Origin: Bacteroides sp.
GTDB lineage: Bacteria > Bacteroidota > Bacteroidia > Bacteroidales > Muribaculaceae
Direction: 5' to 3'
DNA length: 45,735 nt
NCBI GenBank assembly: GCA_014801525.1
Contig: JAAVEB010000019.1
Coordinates: 1 to 45,735, forward strand
The position numbers and the translations under genes are program-made. The notes below the pieces were generated by a model. It worked only from the letters and a program-made list of their open reading frames with translations, made no database searches and was not told the origin of the DNA. Positions 1 to 8,652 of the stretch are shown one piece after another (the first letter of the stretch is position 1; every line of letters begins with the position of its first letter).

Positions 1-333
1 ATACCACGCGACCCCGTCATCCGTCCGCTCAATTACAAGGTGCTGCCCCGCCAGACCGAGGACGACACCTTCCACCGCCAAGCCGCCCTTCCACAAAAAA
101 CGTACGGACATGGCGCGCCATGTCACCAAACGCTGCCCGCTCCCGCAGCCGCCCATGACGCAGTCCCGCCCGGCTCCGTCACCGTCATCATCCCCGCCCC
201 GAGGCTGCGGCAACAAGCCTTGAGCTGCTAAGCGGCAGCTGCCCCCGCCAAGAGCGGCGGCGAGAACCACGCCCGACAGGACACAGGCTCGCCCCGCCAA
301 AACGGCAGCAAAAGCGCCTTGACTTGCTTAATC
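1..333 (-). repeat. GC-rich dispersed repeat, left copy (inverted relative to right end)
   Basis: Positions 10-322 match the reverse complement of 45421-45735 with about 13 substitutions and one 2-base gap, roughly 95% identity by eye. A weaker match extends to 333 through a shared GATTAAG. The segment is far richer in G and C than its surroundings. Read on the minus strand, one frame is open for 109 codons from just below a TAA at 328-330 to the window edge, without an ATG near its beginning. Most differences between the copies change amino acids, so coding is not well supported. I do not recognise the family. Because both copies run to the window edges, they may mark where an assembly broke on a multicopy sequence. 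Confidence 0.85.
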
Positions 334-373
334 ACTATTTTTTTTGACGGCTCGCATGGGAGCCACATGAAGA

Positions 374-1858
374 TCATTCTTCCTCCTGGATGATAAGGAG
401 AGTGTCGCCACATTTAAGTTTCACCGAGCCGTTGGGCACTATGTAGCGAGATCCGCGCTTAATCATCATGACGAGCGAGCCCGCGGGAAGATGCATGTCG
501 CGCAACGTGTTCCCTGCCGCAAGCTTATCAGCAGTAAGATTAACGGAGTAGAGCGTGGACTGGAGCTCATCGGGCAGCTCGATGCCGAAATCGTCATCTT
601 CTTCCGAATCATCGTCCACAAGTTTCAACTTGCGTGCCGACGATATGACCGTAGTTCCCTGAATAAGCAACGAGAGCAGGGTCACGAAAAACACGATATT
701 GAATATCTGCCCCGCCCCTTCCACATCGGCTACAACCGGATAGGTCGCAAAGATGATGGGCACAGCGCCGCGCAATCCCACCCAAGAGATAAACGCCTTG
801 GAACGAAGAGAAATTTTGTGAAGCGGGGCAAGCGAAAGCATCACGCTCAACGGACGTCCCACGAGAATCATAAACACTCCAATAAGAAGCGAAACGGCGG
901 CAACATCAAGCATCTCATGAGGATTGACGAGCAACCCCAACATGAGAAACACCACTATCTGGGCAAGCCATGTCATTCCGCCTATGAACTTGGTGATGCT
1001 CTTATGCGACTGCAAACCTGCGTTTCCAATCACGATTCCGCTGATATAAACGGCGAGATAGCCGTTGCCCGACAAATCGGTAGTGATAGCGAACGTGAAG
1101 AACACACATCCGATAATCAGAATTGAAATCATCGACACGGCTTGCGACGGATCCTCCTGCGTAGTGGATTTTCTTCCAAACCGCCGATACATGCTTATCA
1201 GCCACAACGTGAACTTGCCCATGATAAAACCGCCGGCTATACCAACTCCAAACTGCAGCACAAGCTCCAACGCGATATCCCCCGCCGAAAGACTTCCGTT
1301 CACGGTCAGAGCCTGAATCAATATTATCGTGAGCATATAAGCCATCGGGTCATTCGAGCCGCTCTCAAGCTCAAGCATGGGGCGGAGATTATTCTTAAGA
1401 CCCACTTTCTGACTGCCGAGAATACCGAACACCGACGCTGAATCGGTCGACGACATAGTGGCGGCAAGCAGCAACGACGGCAAAAAGGCGAAATGAATAT
1501 TGGTCCACGACATCCCCGACAGCCACCAGATGAACAATCCTGTGAGGAGCGCCGTCAGAAGCACCCCCACGGTGGAGAGTATCAATCCCGGCAATATCAC
1601 AGGCTTTATCGAGGAAATCTTAGTGTCAAGACCTCCTGAAAAAAGAATGATACACAAGGCGATCATGCCTATGAACTGAGCCGTACCCATGTCGCTGAAC
1701 TGGATGCCGAGTCCGTCAGAGCCGAAACCCATTCCGACAAGGAGGAAAATAAGCAACAACGGCAATCCGAAACGATAGCTCGACTTGCCGATAAGAACTC
1801 CCGCTATAAGGAGCGTAGATCCGATAAGGATTATGTTCTCAGAAGTGATGAATTCCAT
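374..1858 (-). CDS. potassium/proton antiporter, CPA1 family (NhaP2/CvrA-like)
   Basis: This 494-residue inner-membrane protein should exchange K+ or Na+ for H+. Residues 1 to about 400 form a run of roughly a dozen hydrophobic segments typical of Na_H_exchanger domains. They include GGLDTK near residue 76, STDSASVF near 137 and LELESGSNDPMA near 163, which carries the acidic residues expected in the ion site. An acidic linker (DDDSEEDDD) leads to a C-terminal RCK_C/TrkA_C-like domain at about 425-494, as in NhaP2 (CvrA), where it senses cytosolic ligands. It lies 17 bases downstream of waaA, as the last gene of a gltX-waaA-antiporter run. No clear terminator follows; the GC-rich repeat begins within 45 bases of the stop. 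Ion preference cannot be read from the sequence. Confidence 0.88.
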   Translation of the reverse strand: MEFITSENIILIGSTLLIAGVLIGKSSYRFGLPLLLIFLLVGMGFGSDGLGIQFSDMGTAQFIGMIALCIILFSGGLDTKISSIKPVILPGLILSTVGVLLTALLTGLFIWWLSGMSWTNIHFAFLPSLLLAATMSSTDSASVFGILGSQKVGLKNNLRPMLELESGSNDPMAYMLTIILIQALTVNGSLSAGDIALELVLQFGVGIAGGFIMGKFTLWLISMYRRFGRKSTTQEDPSQAVSMISILIIGCVFFTFAITTDLSGNGYLAVYISGIVIGNAGLQSHKSITKFIGGMTWLAQIVVFLMLGLLVNPHEMLDVAAVSLLIGVFMILVGRPLSVMLSLAPLHKISLRSKAFISWVGLRGAVPIIFATYPVVADVEGAGQIFNIVFFVTLLSLLIQGTTVISSARKLKLVDDDSEEDDDFGIELPDELQSTLYSVNLTADKLAAGNTLRDMHLPAGSLVMMIKRGSRYIVPNGSVKLKCGDTLLIIQEEE

Positions 1859-1875
1859 ACGCTATAAGAAACACA

Positions 1876-3108
1876 TCATTTGCCGAAAAGGTTGGCATAA
1901 ATCACGTCAGTCGCGCCGATATTTGATTTAATGTATTTCCCTGCGGCAGCCCCTGCATCAGCAAGAGCCTTTTCATTCGTAACGAAACGGTCCATTATCT
2001 CATTGAAGCGAGCATTGTCGCTGAACGAAACTCCGCCACCGTTCGCAATAAGATCCGATGCTTCCTTGAACTTCTTGTGGTTCGGTCCGAATATCACCGG
2101 AATGCCGTAGACCGCCGCCTCATTCAGATTATGGATGCCTACGCCGAAGCCTCCACCTATGTAAGCGATGTCGCCATAAGTGTATGCGCTCGACAGCTTC
2201 CCGAAGCAGTCGATGATAATACAATCGGCTTTAGCCGCCTCCTCAGGTGTTGTCTGAGACATTCTGACATACGGACGCTTAAGCTGATCGGTAATATCTT
2301 TAATGCGGTTCTCATCCACCTCATGAGGGGCTATGACAAGTTTCAGTCCGGGATGAGCGTTGAAATAAGGTATTATGTGGGCTTCGTCAGGCTGCCACGT
2401 GCTTCCGGCAACCAGCGTCAGCTTGTTCTTATCCACGAAGCTCTCTATCTCCGGAATTTTAACGCATGACGCCATTATGTCGGTGACACGGTCAAAACGA
2501 GTGTCGCCGGCAACTGTAACATTATCGATTCCGATACCCGCAAGGAGCTGCTTCGAGCGCTCGTCCTGAACATATATCCGGGTATAGCACTTGAGCATCT
2601 TGCGGAAAGTGCCGCCCCAAGGTTTAAAAAACACCTGCGACGGACGGAAAATTGCCGATATTATATAGGTGGGTATTCCACGGCGTTTAAGCTCGCTCAG
2701 ATAATTACCCCAAAATTCATACTTGACAAAAATCGCCATGCGCGGATTCACGATGTCAAGAAACTCCTTGACACGGCTTTTCAAGTCGAAAGGCAGATAG
2801 CTCACCACATCGACCTGCGGGAAGTTTTTACGCACCTCGTAGCCCGATGGCGAAAAAAACGTGAGAAGTATCTTCGTGTCGGGACTCTCGCGGCGTATCC
2901 TTTCAATCAAAGGTCTACCCTGCTCAAACTCGCCCAACGACGCGGCATGAATCCACACATAACGCTCACCCGGCTTAATATTGGCTCGCAGATGAGACAA
3001 CGCCTCCTTCTCCCCCGCTGCAAGCTTCTTCAGTTTAGGATTGCGGCAGGCTCCTATATTAATGCCCGCGCCCATCAGGCGAATGGCAAGATTATATAAA
3101 GGATTCAT
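1876..3108 (-). CDS. waaA: 3-deoxy-D-manno-octulosonic acid (Kdo) transferase
   Basis: WaaA transfers Kdo from CMP-Kdo to the lipid A precursor at the cytoplasmic face of the inner membrane, an essential step of lipopolysaccharide core synthesis. The 410-residue length fits the family. An N-terminal hydrophobic stretch (NLAIRLMGAGINIG) probably anchors it. The glycosyltransferase N-terminal domain has the HAASLGEFEQGRP motif with the predicted catalytic Glu60. Further on are VKYEFWGNY and AGDTRFDRV, both typical of KdtA. The C-terminal half has the GT-B nucleotide-binding signature (GGGFGVGIHNLNEAAVYGIP). It lies 5 bases downstream of gltX and shares its promoter. How many Kdo units it adds cannot be predicted. 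Confidence 0.93.
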   Translation of the reverse strand: MNPLYNLAIRLMGAGINIGACRNPKLKKLAAGEKEALSHLRANIKPGERYVWIHAASLGEFEQGRPLIERIRRESPDTKILLTFFSPSGYEVRKNFPQVDVVSYLPFDLKSRVKEFLDIVNPRMAIFVKYEFWGNYLSELKRRGIPTYIISAIFRPSQVFFKPWGGTFRKMLKCYTRIYVQDERSKQLLAGIGIDNVTVAGDTRFDRVTDIMASCVKIPEIESFVDKNKLTLVAGSTWQPDEAHIIPYFNAHPGLKLVIAPHEVDENRIKDITDQLKRPYVRMSQTTPEEAAKADCIIIDCFGKLSSAYTYGDIAYIGGGFGVGIHNLNEAAVYGIPVIFGPNHKKFKEASDLIANGGGVSFSDNARFNEIMDRFVTNEKALADAGAAAGKYIKSNIGATDVIYANLFGK

Positions 3109-3113
3109 TTCAA

Positions 3114-4637
3114 TCAGATTGCGATTTCCTTTATTGCGCGCTGGATGCGCTTAACTGTCTCCTCCTTTCCGAGCAATTCCGTAATATCAAACATGTGGGG
3201 TCCTTTGCACTCGCCCACCACTGCAAGACGGAACGCATTCATAACGTTGCCGAGATGATAGCCCTTGTCGGCAATCCAGCCCAGAACAACCGGCTCGGCA
3301 GCGGCTGAACTGAAATCATCCATGCCGTTCAGCACCTCGATAAGCTCGGTCATGATGCGGGGAGTATCCTCCGACCAACGCTTTTTAATATCCTTGGGAT
3401 TATATTCGTCAGGAGCGACGAAGAAGAATTTCGCATGATCCCACAAATCTTTCACAAAATAGATTCGGCCCTTAACCAGCCCTACGACTTTGGCAAGGAA
3501 CTCATCGGAATACCCGTCGACATCCACGCCATGAGCGGCAAGAACCGGTTTGAAAAGCACTGCGAGTTCAGCATCGGGCATCTTCTGCAGATACTCATGA
3601 TTGAACCAACGCCCCTTCTCATAGTCAAATTTTGCGCCTGAACGAGAGCAGTGAGCGAAATCAAATTTAGATATGAGCTCATCCATCGACATTATCTCGG
3701 TGTCATCGCCGGGGTTCCAGCCAAGCAAGGCAAGGAAATTGACAACCGCCTCGGGAAGATAGCCCGATTCACGGTAGCCCGATGAAATTTCGCCCCCTTC
3801 AGGATGCCACTCAAGCGGAAACACGGGGAAACCGAGACGGTCGCCGTCGCGCTTGCTGAGCTTACCCTTTCCGTCGGGTTTGAGCAGCAAAGGCAAGTGA
3901 ACGAACTGAGGCGCAGTGTCGCTCCATCCGAAAGCGTCATATAGCAACACGTGCAACGGAGCCGAAGGCAACCACTCCTCGCCTCTGATCACATGGCTGA
4001 CCTCCATAAGATGGTCATCGACGATATTGGCAAGGTGATAGGTGGGAAGATCGTCGGCGCTCTTGTAAAGCACTTTGTCATCAAGCACCGACGAGTTTAT
4101 AGTGACTTTGCCGCGAAGCAAATCATCTACCTCGACATCCACGCCCGGCTCAATCTTAAATCTCACCACATACTGGTGTCCGTCGGCAATCAGCTTGTCA
4201 ACCTCCTCCTTCGGAAGGGTCAGCGAATTGCGCATAGACATGCGGGTCGACGCGTCATATTGGAAATTAGGCACCTCGGCACGCTTCGCTTCAAGCTCGG
4301 CGGGAGTGTCAAATGCGATATAAGCCTTTCCATTGTCAAGCAACATCTTCACATATTGGCGATAGATGTCGCGGCGCTGGCTCTGCTTGTAAGGACCGTA
4401 ATTGCCACCCTCTTTCACGCCTTCGTCAATAGTGATGCCAAGCCATGCAAGAGAGTCGTTTATATATTCCTCGGCTCCCGGAACAAAACGGTTGGAATCA
4501 GTGTCCTCGATACGAAGAATCATGTCGCCGCCATTTTTGCGGGCGAAAAGATAGTTATATAGGGCTGTGCGCACACCGCCGATATGGAGAGGTCCGGTAG
4601 GTGACGGAGCAAATCTTACTCTTACTTTACGGTTCAT
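3114..4637 (-). CDS. gltX: glutamyl-tRNA synthetase
   Basis: This class I aminoacyl-tRNA synthetase of 507 residues charges tRNA-Glu with glutamate in the cytosol. The HIGH-type motif is [11 protein letters not shown] at residues 11-21 and the KMSKS-type motif is KLSKRDGDR near residue 260. DTDSNRF and [10 protein letters not shown] are also characteristic. The ATG at 4637 gives the standard N-terminus [13 protein letters not shown]. It is the first gene of a run with waaA and the antiporter. A promoter-like TAATTTTG lies about 30 bases upstream on the minus strand. Whether it is discriminating (Glu only) is not decided here. Confidence 0.97.
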   Translation of the reverse strand: MNRKVRVRFAPSPTGPLHIGGVRTALYNYLFARKNGGDMILRIEDTDSNRFVPGAEEYINDSLAWLGITIDEGVKEGGNYGPYKQSQRRDIYRQYVKMLLDNGKAYIAFDTPAELEAKRAEVPNFQYDASTRMSMRNSLTLPKEEVDKLIADGHQYVVRFKIEPGVDVEVDDLLRGKVTINSSVLDDKVLYKSADDLPTYHLANIVDDHLMEVSHVIRGEEWLPSAPLHVLLYDAFGWSDTAPQFVHLPLLLKPDGKGKLSKRDGDRLGFPVFPLEWHPEGGEISSGYRESGYLPEAVVNFLALLGWNPGDDTEIMSMDELISKFDFAHCSRSGAKFDYEKGRWFNHEYLQKMPDAELAVLFKPVLAAHGVDVDGYSDEFLAKVVGLVKGRIYFVKDLWDHAKFFFVAPDEYNPKDIKKRWSEDTPRIMTELIEVLNGMDDFSSAAAEPVVLGWIADKGYHLGNVMNAFRLAVVGECKGPHMFDITELLGKEETVKRIQRAIKEIAI

Positions 4638-4665
4638 ACTTCTATGTTGATGAAATTTCTTTTTG

Positions 4666-4673
4666 CAAAATTA
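4666..4673 (-). promoter_or_regulatory. -7 box of the gltX promoter
   Basis: The minus strand reads TAATTTTG, matching the Bacteroidetes -7 consensus TAnnTTTG, 28 bases upstream of the gltX start. The upstream -33 element is weak. Prediction by motif only. Confidence 0.6.
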
Positions 4674-4742
4674 ACAATAATTTATGACAGATAGCCATAA
4701 GTCAATGATAATTTCGTGCAACAAATCTCTATTTCAAGAAAT

Positions 4743-5531
4743 TTATCTCGGAGTTGCTCCTGTGTAATAAGCGCGCACCTTGCCAAGCGGAAGCGCTCCC
4801 TCAAGCTTGACGGGAATGCGGCTCTCGTCGACAGTGATCCAAGTGTCCATCGCGTCTGACGAAACCGTCCCCTTCATCGTGAACGAGAACACCAGGTGAT
4901 AAGTGGTCCACGTCTTGTTGTTGAATGTGATTGTCTCAATTCCCTTATAGGAAACCGACAGCTTCTCAGCGTTCTTTCCCGAAAGTATCGCCACGTTCAC
5001 GGTCGATCCGGGACTCTTGGTTGAGAAATCCATTGAACGCAGATAATAGAACACCGAAAGCATGTCAAGCGCAGGGCTCTTCGCATGAAGCACCGTGTCG
5101 GTCTTGCTCACAGGACCGCCGTTCTTTGAACGCAAACGCGTCGCATAGCCGGTGACGTTGCCATCGGAAATCGCGAACTTCACCACATCATTGCCATATC
5201 TTGAACCCTCATGAGTTATTTTCTGATACTCGACGGGAAGACATGACGGACGCAGCATGGTAGAGATAAGAGTGTCGCGCACCATCAGGATTTTGTCAGC
5301 CCACGGCAATGTCGATGCCGCAAGCTTAGCCTGATAATACGGTCCGTCATTCCTAAGCGAAAGAACCGCCGTGGCGGCATCCTTATTGATAAGTCCCCAC
5401 TTATAAGTCACAACATAATGCAAGTCTTCATCAAGAAGATCAATAGCCGACGAGGGCAACGAAAACGCAAGCATGGCGCACAAAACCGAGATACGCGTCA
5501 ATACGGTTTTAAAGTATTTACTGGTATACAT
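4743..5531 (-). CDS. DUF3108 domain secreted protein
   Basis: This 262-residue protein has a signal peptide (basic start, then a hydrophobic core with LCAMLAFSLPSSA, likely cleaved near residue 29). The mature part starts with YVVTYKWGLINKDAATAVLSL, the typical opening of DUF3108 proteins, predicted periplasmic beta-rich proteins of unknown role. It probably acts in the periplasm. It stands between gltX and thymidine kinase without tight linkage to either. A near-consensus -7 box (TATATTTA, minus strand, 5553-5560) precedes it. No catalytic motif is visible and I assign no function. Confidence 0.8.
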   Translation of the reverse strand: MYTSKYFKTVLTRISVLCAMLAFSLPSSAIDLLDEDLHYVVTYKWGLINKDAATAVLSLRNDGPYYQAKLAASTLPWADKILMVRDTLISTMLRPSCLPVEYQKITHEGSRYGNDVVKFAISDGNVTGYATRLRSKNGGPVSKTDTVLHAKSPALDMLSVFYYLRSMDFSTKSPGSTVNVAILSGKNAEKLSVSYKGIETITFNNKTWTTYHLVFSFTMKGTVSSDAMDTWITVDESRIPVKLEGALPLGKVRAYYTGATPR

Positions 5532-5632
5532 CTGAAAATATATTAATTTCTTTAAATATATCTATATCATAGATAATACAATCCAAACCGTCACAAAGTT
5601 CGAAAGCCGTCCTGAAAAACGGCACGTCCAAA

Positions 5633-6262
5633 TCACTCGCTGAACGGCAACGAATGGCGTATTGATTGCTCTATGCGCTTGTTGCGCCAGCATTTGCGGC
5701 ACACTGCGATATACCGGTCATCACCGCCTATTTCAAGCTGGTCGCCCTCGGTCACGAAATCGCCGTCAGCGTCTATGCGGGCATTGACAATCGTCTTGCG
5801 TCCGCAGGTACAGGTGCTCTTTATCTCGTCGATAGTGTCGGCGATTTCAAACAAGCGCCTCGATCCCTCGAAAAGATGAGTCTGGAAATCGGTTCTCAAT
5901 CCGTAGCATATCACATTGCTCCCATAGTCATCGACGATGCGCGCAAGCTGATCGACCTGTTCCGAACTGAGAAACTGAGCCTCGTCAATCAAAAACCAGT
6001 CGATCACGGTCATCGTCTGTTCAAACATGTCCTGGGCAAGCTGATACAAATCGGTGTCGGGATATATCCACGAGCATGTGCGCTGAATCCCAATGCGCGA
6101 CCTGATCACATTCTCTTTCTCCCGGGTATCAACTACCGGCTTCAAACATGCGTAGGTCATTCCGCGCTCTTCAAAGTTATATGCGGTGGTCAGCAGCAGG
6201 GCTGTCTTTGCCGAGCCCATGGTGCCATATCGGAAATATAGCTTCCCTTTTCGGTTCATCAC
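5633..6262 (-). CDS. tdk: thymidine kinase with variant P-loop
   Basis: This enzyme phosphorylates thymidine to dTMP in pyrimidine salvage. The 209-residue length and layout fit type II thymidine kinases: P-loop at residues 13-20, the DEAQFL motif near residue 93, a lasso-type segment near GLRTDFQTHLFEGSRRLFE, and paired zinc-binding cysteines (CTC and CRKC). The P-loop reads GTMGSAKT, so the second Gly of Walker A (GxxxxGKT) is Ala; the codon lies at 6209-6211. Lys and Thr are kept. The opening KLYFRYG resembles a subclass distinct from classical Tdk. A minus-strand promoter (TAACTTTA, 6288-6295, with TTG 19 bases upstream) precedes it. It may be active with altered nucleotide handling. Confidence 0.85.
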   Translation of the reverse strand: MMNRKGKLYFRYGTMGSAKTALLLTTAYNFEERGMTYACLKPVVDTREKENVIRSRIGIQRTCSWIYPDTDLYQLAQDMFEQTMTVIDWFLIDEAQFLSSEQVDQLARIVDDYGSNVICYGLRTDFQTHLFEGSRRLFEIADTIDEIKSTCTCGRKTIVNARIDADGDFVTEGDQLEIGGDDRYIAVCRKCWRNKRIEQSIRHSLPFSE

Positions 6263-6287
6263 TGTGTCGTTATAAAAATTACCGGGG

Positions 6288-6295
6288 TAAAGTTA
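6288..6295 (-). promoter_or_regulatory. -7 box of the thymidine kinase promoter
   Basis: The minus strand reads TAACTTTA, one base from TAnnTTTG, with TTG 19 bases upstream. The start codon is about 26 bases downstream. Confidence 0.55.
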
Positions 6296-6356
6296 TAGAT
6301 AAATCCGCTAACCGCAATAAGAAAAACCGACTTTAACCACCTCGGTGCAAAAACAA

Positions 6357-6390
6357 AATGAGACGTCCCCGTTTTCAGGAACGTCTCATT
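6357..6390 (-). terminator. rho-independent terminator after rpmA
   Basis: A 10-bp perfect stem, AATGAGACGT paired with ACGTCTCATT, encloses a 14-base loop. On the minus strand it is followed by a T-rich run (TTTTGTTTTT). It lies 22 bases past the rpmA stop and ends the rplU-rpmA operon. Confidence 0.85.
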
Positions 6391-6411
6391 TCAGGTTTTC
6401 TTTTAAGCGTG

Positions 6412-6675
6412 TTAAGCTTTAGCTTCGACAGCCACGTTGATGAAGCGGCGTCCGTTTTTGCCTTCAGTGAACACAACAACACCGTCAACAAGAGCGTAAA
6501 GAGTGTGATCTTTACCCATACCTACGTTTTCACCCGGATGGTGAACGGTACCGCGCTGACGCTTGATGATGTTGCCTGCTTTAGCATGCTGACCACCGAA
6601 AATCTTAACACCAAGTCGTTTGCTTTCTGATTCACGACCGTTCTTAGAACTACCTACACCTTTCTTATGTGCCAT
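6412..6675 (-). CDS. rpmA: 50S ribosomal protein L27 (bL27)
   Basis: L27 is a component of the large ribosomal subunit whose N-terminus reaches the peptidyl transferase centre. The 87-residue protein opens with [20 protein letters not shown], the normal bacterial N-terminus without the cleaved extension seen in Firmicutes. It continues with [17 protein letters not shown] and [17 protein letters not shown], both diagnostic. It lies 22 bases downstream of rplU in the usual rplU-rpmA pair and is followed by a strong terminator. Confidence 0.98.
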   Translation of the reverse strand: MAHKKGVGSSKNGRESESKRLGVKIFGGQHAKAGNIIKRQRGTVHHPGENVGMGKDHTLYALVDGVVVFTEGKNGRRFINVAVEAKA

Positions 6676-6697
6676 GTTTGTTTAAGATTTTAATGGG

Positions 6698-7018
6698 TTA
6701 AGCTACTAATTCTTTAATCACTACTTTGGTGAAGCACTGGCGATGGCCGTTTTTGCGGCGATAGCCTTTACGTCTTTTCTTCTTGAAGACGATTACTTTG
6801 TCACCTTTCACGAGCGGGGTTGCCACTTCGCAAACTACTTTCGCACCTTCTACGGTAGGCGCGCCAACCTTTACGTTGCCGTCGGCATCGACCAAAAGAA
6901 CACGGTCAAATTCAACTGTTTCGCCCTCTTTTTTGTCATCACCGAGGTAGTGAACATACAAGAACTTTCCGGCTTCTGCCTTGAATTGCTGTCCTTGAAT
7001 TTCTACAATAGCGTACAT
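6698..7018 (-). CDS. rplU: 50S ribosomal protein L21 (bL21)
   Basis: L21 is a large-subunit ribosomal protein. It is 106 residues long with the family's standard opening [22 protein letters not shown] and the basic C-terminal motif [16 protein letters not shown] that binds 23S rRNA. It leads the rplU-rpmA operon. The promoter at 7105-7135 leaves a leader of roughly 80 bases. A regulatory role for that leader is possible but no known fold was recognised. Confidence 0.98.
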   Translation of the reverse strand: MYAIVEIQGQQFKAEAGKFLYVHYLGDDKKEGETVEFDRVLLVDADGNVKVGAPTVEGAKVVCEVATPLVKGDKVIVFKKKRRKGYRRKNGHRQCFTKVVIKELVA

Positions 7019-7104
7019 CTGTTAAATAAAATATTACAGGTTAACTCCGTCAGGCGAGCATCCTTGTGGCGCTTCTTTACGAGCCCGTGCGGAAAAATCG
7101 CCCA

Positions 7105-7135
7105 CAAAGTTACGACTTTCTTCCTGATTTACAAA
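7105..7135 (-). promoter_or_regulatory. promoter of rplU-rpmA
   Basis: The minus strand has TTTG (7132-7135), a 19-base spacer and TAACTTTG (7105-7112), an exact Bacteroidetes promoter. Transcription should begin near 7098, giving a leader of about 80 bases before rplU. Confidence 0.8.
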
Positions 7136-7192
7136 ATTATTCCGCAATCTTTTTTCAATCCTTAATCCACCCGGAAAAAAAGCTCATTCAAT

Positions 7193-7223
7193 TTTGCAAT
7201 AAAACCGCAATTAACTATTTTTG
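7193..7223 (+). promoter_or_regulatory. promoter of the secreted protein at 7268
   Basis: TTTG (7193-7196), a 19-base spacer and TATTTTTG (7216-7223) form a full-consensus promoter about 45 bases upstream of the start codon. It is divergent from the rplU promoter. Confidence 0.75.
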
Positions 7224-7267
7224 CGAAACAGTAAACATCAATATCACGCAACCTAAAATCTCACGCC

Positions 7268-7828
7268 ATGAAAACCGAAATCACCCCATGCAAAAGTCTC
7301 CTGTCGTGCATACTTATCTTAGCCTTAATGTTTTCCACCCCATTCGGAGCATTTGCGCAAACGGCAGAATCGAAAAGCGATTTACTGGCGAACAAGACTC
7401 AGGTAATTCTCCGCATAGATGAGGAATTCAAATCCAAAAAGAAAACCGACACCGGAGTTATACGCGCGTTGGTCGAATCCGACGTTTATTCAGCCGACGA
7501 GTCCAGAGTGTTAATAACCGCAGGCACTCCGGCATTCATCGAATACTCGTTAGAACGAAACGGAGCCTGGGGAAAAGCGGGAAGGATAAACCTCTCCTAT
7601 GTCACGACCAAAACCGTCGACAATAAAAACATCTTATTGAGCGTCAACAGCAGCAAGCGAGGAGGAAGTTCGGTAGGAGCAATCGTAATGCTATCCATCA
7701 TATTTTTCCCCATAGGACTTGTGAGCGGAGCAATCAAGGGAAGCATGCCGTTTTTCACTGAAGGGGAGCTCCTGAACGCTTCGGTAATGATAGACGTCAC
7801 GGTAGGACAACCGGTCATCGAAGAATAA
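7268..7828 (+). CDS. secreted or membrane-anchored protein of unknown function
   Basis: This 186-residue protein is not recognised. A signal peptide is visible (KSLLSCILILALMFSTPFGAFAQ, cleavage likely near residue 30). The next section is polar and strand-rich. A single hydrophobic segment near residues 135-155 (VGAIVMLSIIFFPIGLVSG) could be a membrane anchor, followed by an acidic C-terminus. It has its own promoter and no terminator before purN. It may be an envelope protein; no motif supports a function. Confidence 0.75.
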   Translation: MKTEITPCKSLLSCILILALMFSTPFGAFAQTAESKSDLLANKTQVILRIDEEFKSKKKTDTGVIRALVESDVYSADESRVLITAGTPAFIEYSLERNGAWGKAGRINLSYVTTKTVDNKNILLSVNSSKRGGSSVGAIVMLSIIFFPIGLVSGAIKGSMPFFTEGELLNASVMIDVTVGQPVIEE

Positions 7829-7867
7829 ATAACTGCGGCAAATAGAAAGCAGAAGAGCCGTCATTAG

Positions 7868-7898
7868 TTTCGCCATCGAAGAAAAGGCGCTATCTTTG
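7868..7898 (+). promoter_or_regulatory. promoter of purN
   Basis: TATCTTTG at 7891-7898 matches TAnnTTTG exactly. A TTTC 19 bases upstream (7868-7871) is a plausible -33 element. The purN start is about 60 bases downstream. Confidence 0.65.
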
Positions 7899-7959
7899 CG
7901 CCTGGACAAAGCCTCAATGGCGAGAACTCCTCACCACTGTAAGACATGCAAAATTGATT

Positions 7960-8535
7960 ATGAAAAGAATCGCAATATTTGCCTCGGGCAACGGCTCAAA
8001 CGCCGAGAATATAATAACGCACTTCCGCAAGAACAATCGTGACGCCGAGGTGGCGCTTGTGGTGTGCAACAAACCCGAAGCCGGGGTTATTGAGCGAGCC
8101 GGAAGACTTGGAACCGACACGATCATGATGACACGCGCCGACATCAACGATCCTGAAAAGATGCTCGCAGTCATGGATGAATACAAAATCGACCTGATAG
8201 CTCTTGCCGGATTCCTGCTCATGGTGCCCGCGTTCCTCATCGAGCGCTACAAGGGGAAAATCCCGAACATCCATCCGTCGCTCCTGCCGAAATATGGAGG
8301 CAAAGGAATGTATGGCAAGCACATCCATGAAGCCGTAGTGGCCGCAAAGGAAAAAGAGACCGGAATCACGATTCATCTCGTGAGCGAGGAGTGTGACGGT
8401 GGTGACATAATTTTCCAAACATCGGTGCCGGTTGAACCCGACGACACCGCCGCCGATGTCGAAGCGAAAATCCATGCGCTTGAAAAAGAGCACTACCCGA
8501 ATATAATCGGCGAAATAATACTTGGAACGCGCTGA
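7960..8535 (+). CDS. purN: phosphoribosylglycinamide formyltransferase
   Basis: PurN transfers the formyl group of 10-formyltetrahydrofolate to GAR in de novo purine synthesis. It is cytosolic, with 191 residues from the ATG at 7960; the in-frame TTG at 7954 is less likely because ATG gives the normal MKRIAIFASGNGSNAENI start. The phosphate-binding GNGSN motif is at residues 10-14. The catalytic triad is present as Asn103 and His105 (NIHPSLLP) and Asp146 (ECDGGDII), equivalent to E. coli Asn106, His108 and Asp144. It is a single gene with its own promoter and terminator. Confidence 0.96.
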   Translation: MKRIAIFASGNGSNAENIITHFRKNNRDAEVALVVCNKPEAGVIERAGRLGTDTIMMTRADINDPEKMLAVMDEYKIDLIALAGFLLMVPAFLIERYKGKIPNIHPSLLPKYGGKGMYGKHIHEAVVAAKEKETGITIHLVSEECDGGDIIFQTSVPVEPDDTAADVEAKIHALEKEHYPNIIGEIILGTR

Positions 8536-8575
8536 AAAAAAGAACGGGACCGTTTCTAACAGCCCGTTCTTTTTA
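8536..8575. terminator. bidirectional terminator between purN and the four-TM gene
   Basis: AGAACGGG (8541-8548) pairs with CCCGTTCT (8563-8570). An A run lies on one side and a T run on the other, so the hairpin can stop transcription from both directions. It immediately follows the purN stop codon. Confidence 0.88.
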
Positions 8576-8652
8576 TGGAATAGAAATATCCCCTACTCCA
8601 AGACTTAACATAAGGTATCCACAGAATTACCTGCGTTACCAGTTAAAAGGAA

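Noticed and set aside
1-333. Insertion sequence or integrase attachment site at the repeats
   Set aside because: No transposase, terminal inverted repeats or target duplications can be seen, and the far borders are outside the window.
491-1126. 211-residue plus-strand frame inside the antiporter gene
   Set aside because: It is antisense to a clear CPA1 antiporter, very His/Arg-rich and without family features; a shadow frame.
7019-7098. Riboswitch or known ribosomal-protein leader before rplU
   Set aside because: The leader is about 80 bases with no recognisable conserved fold.
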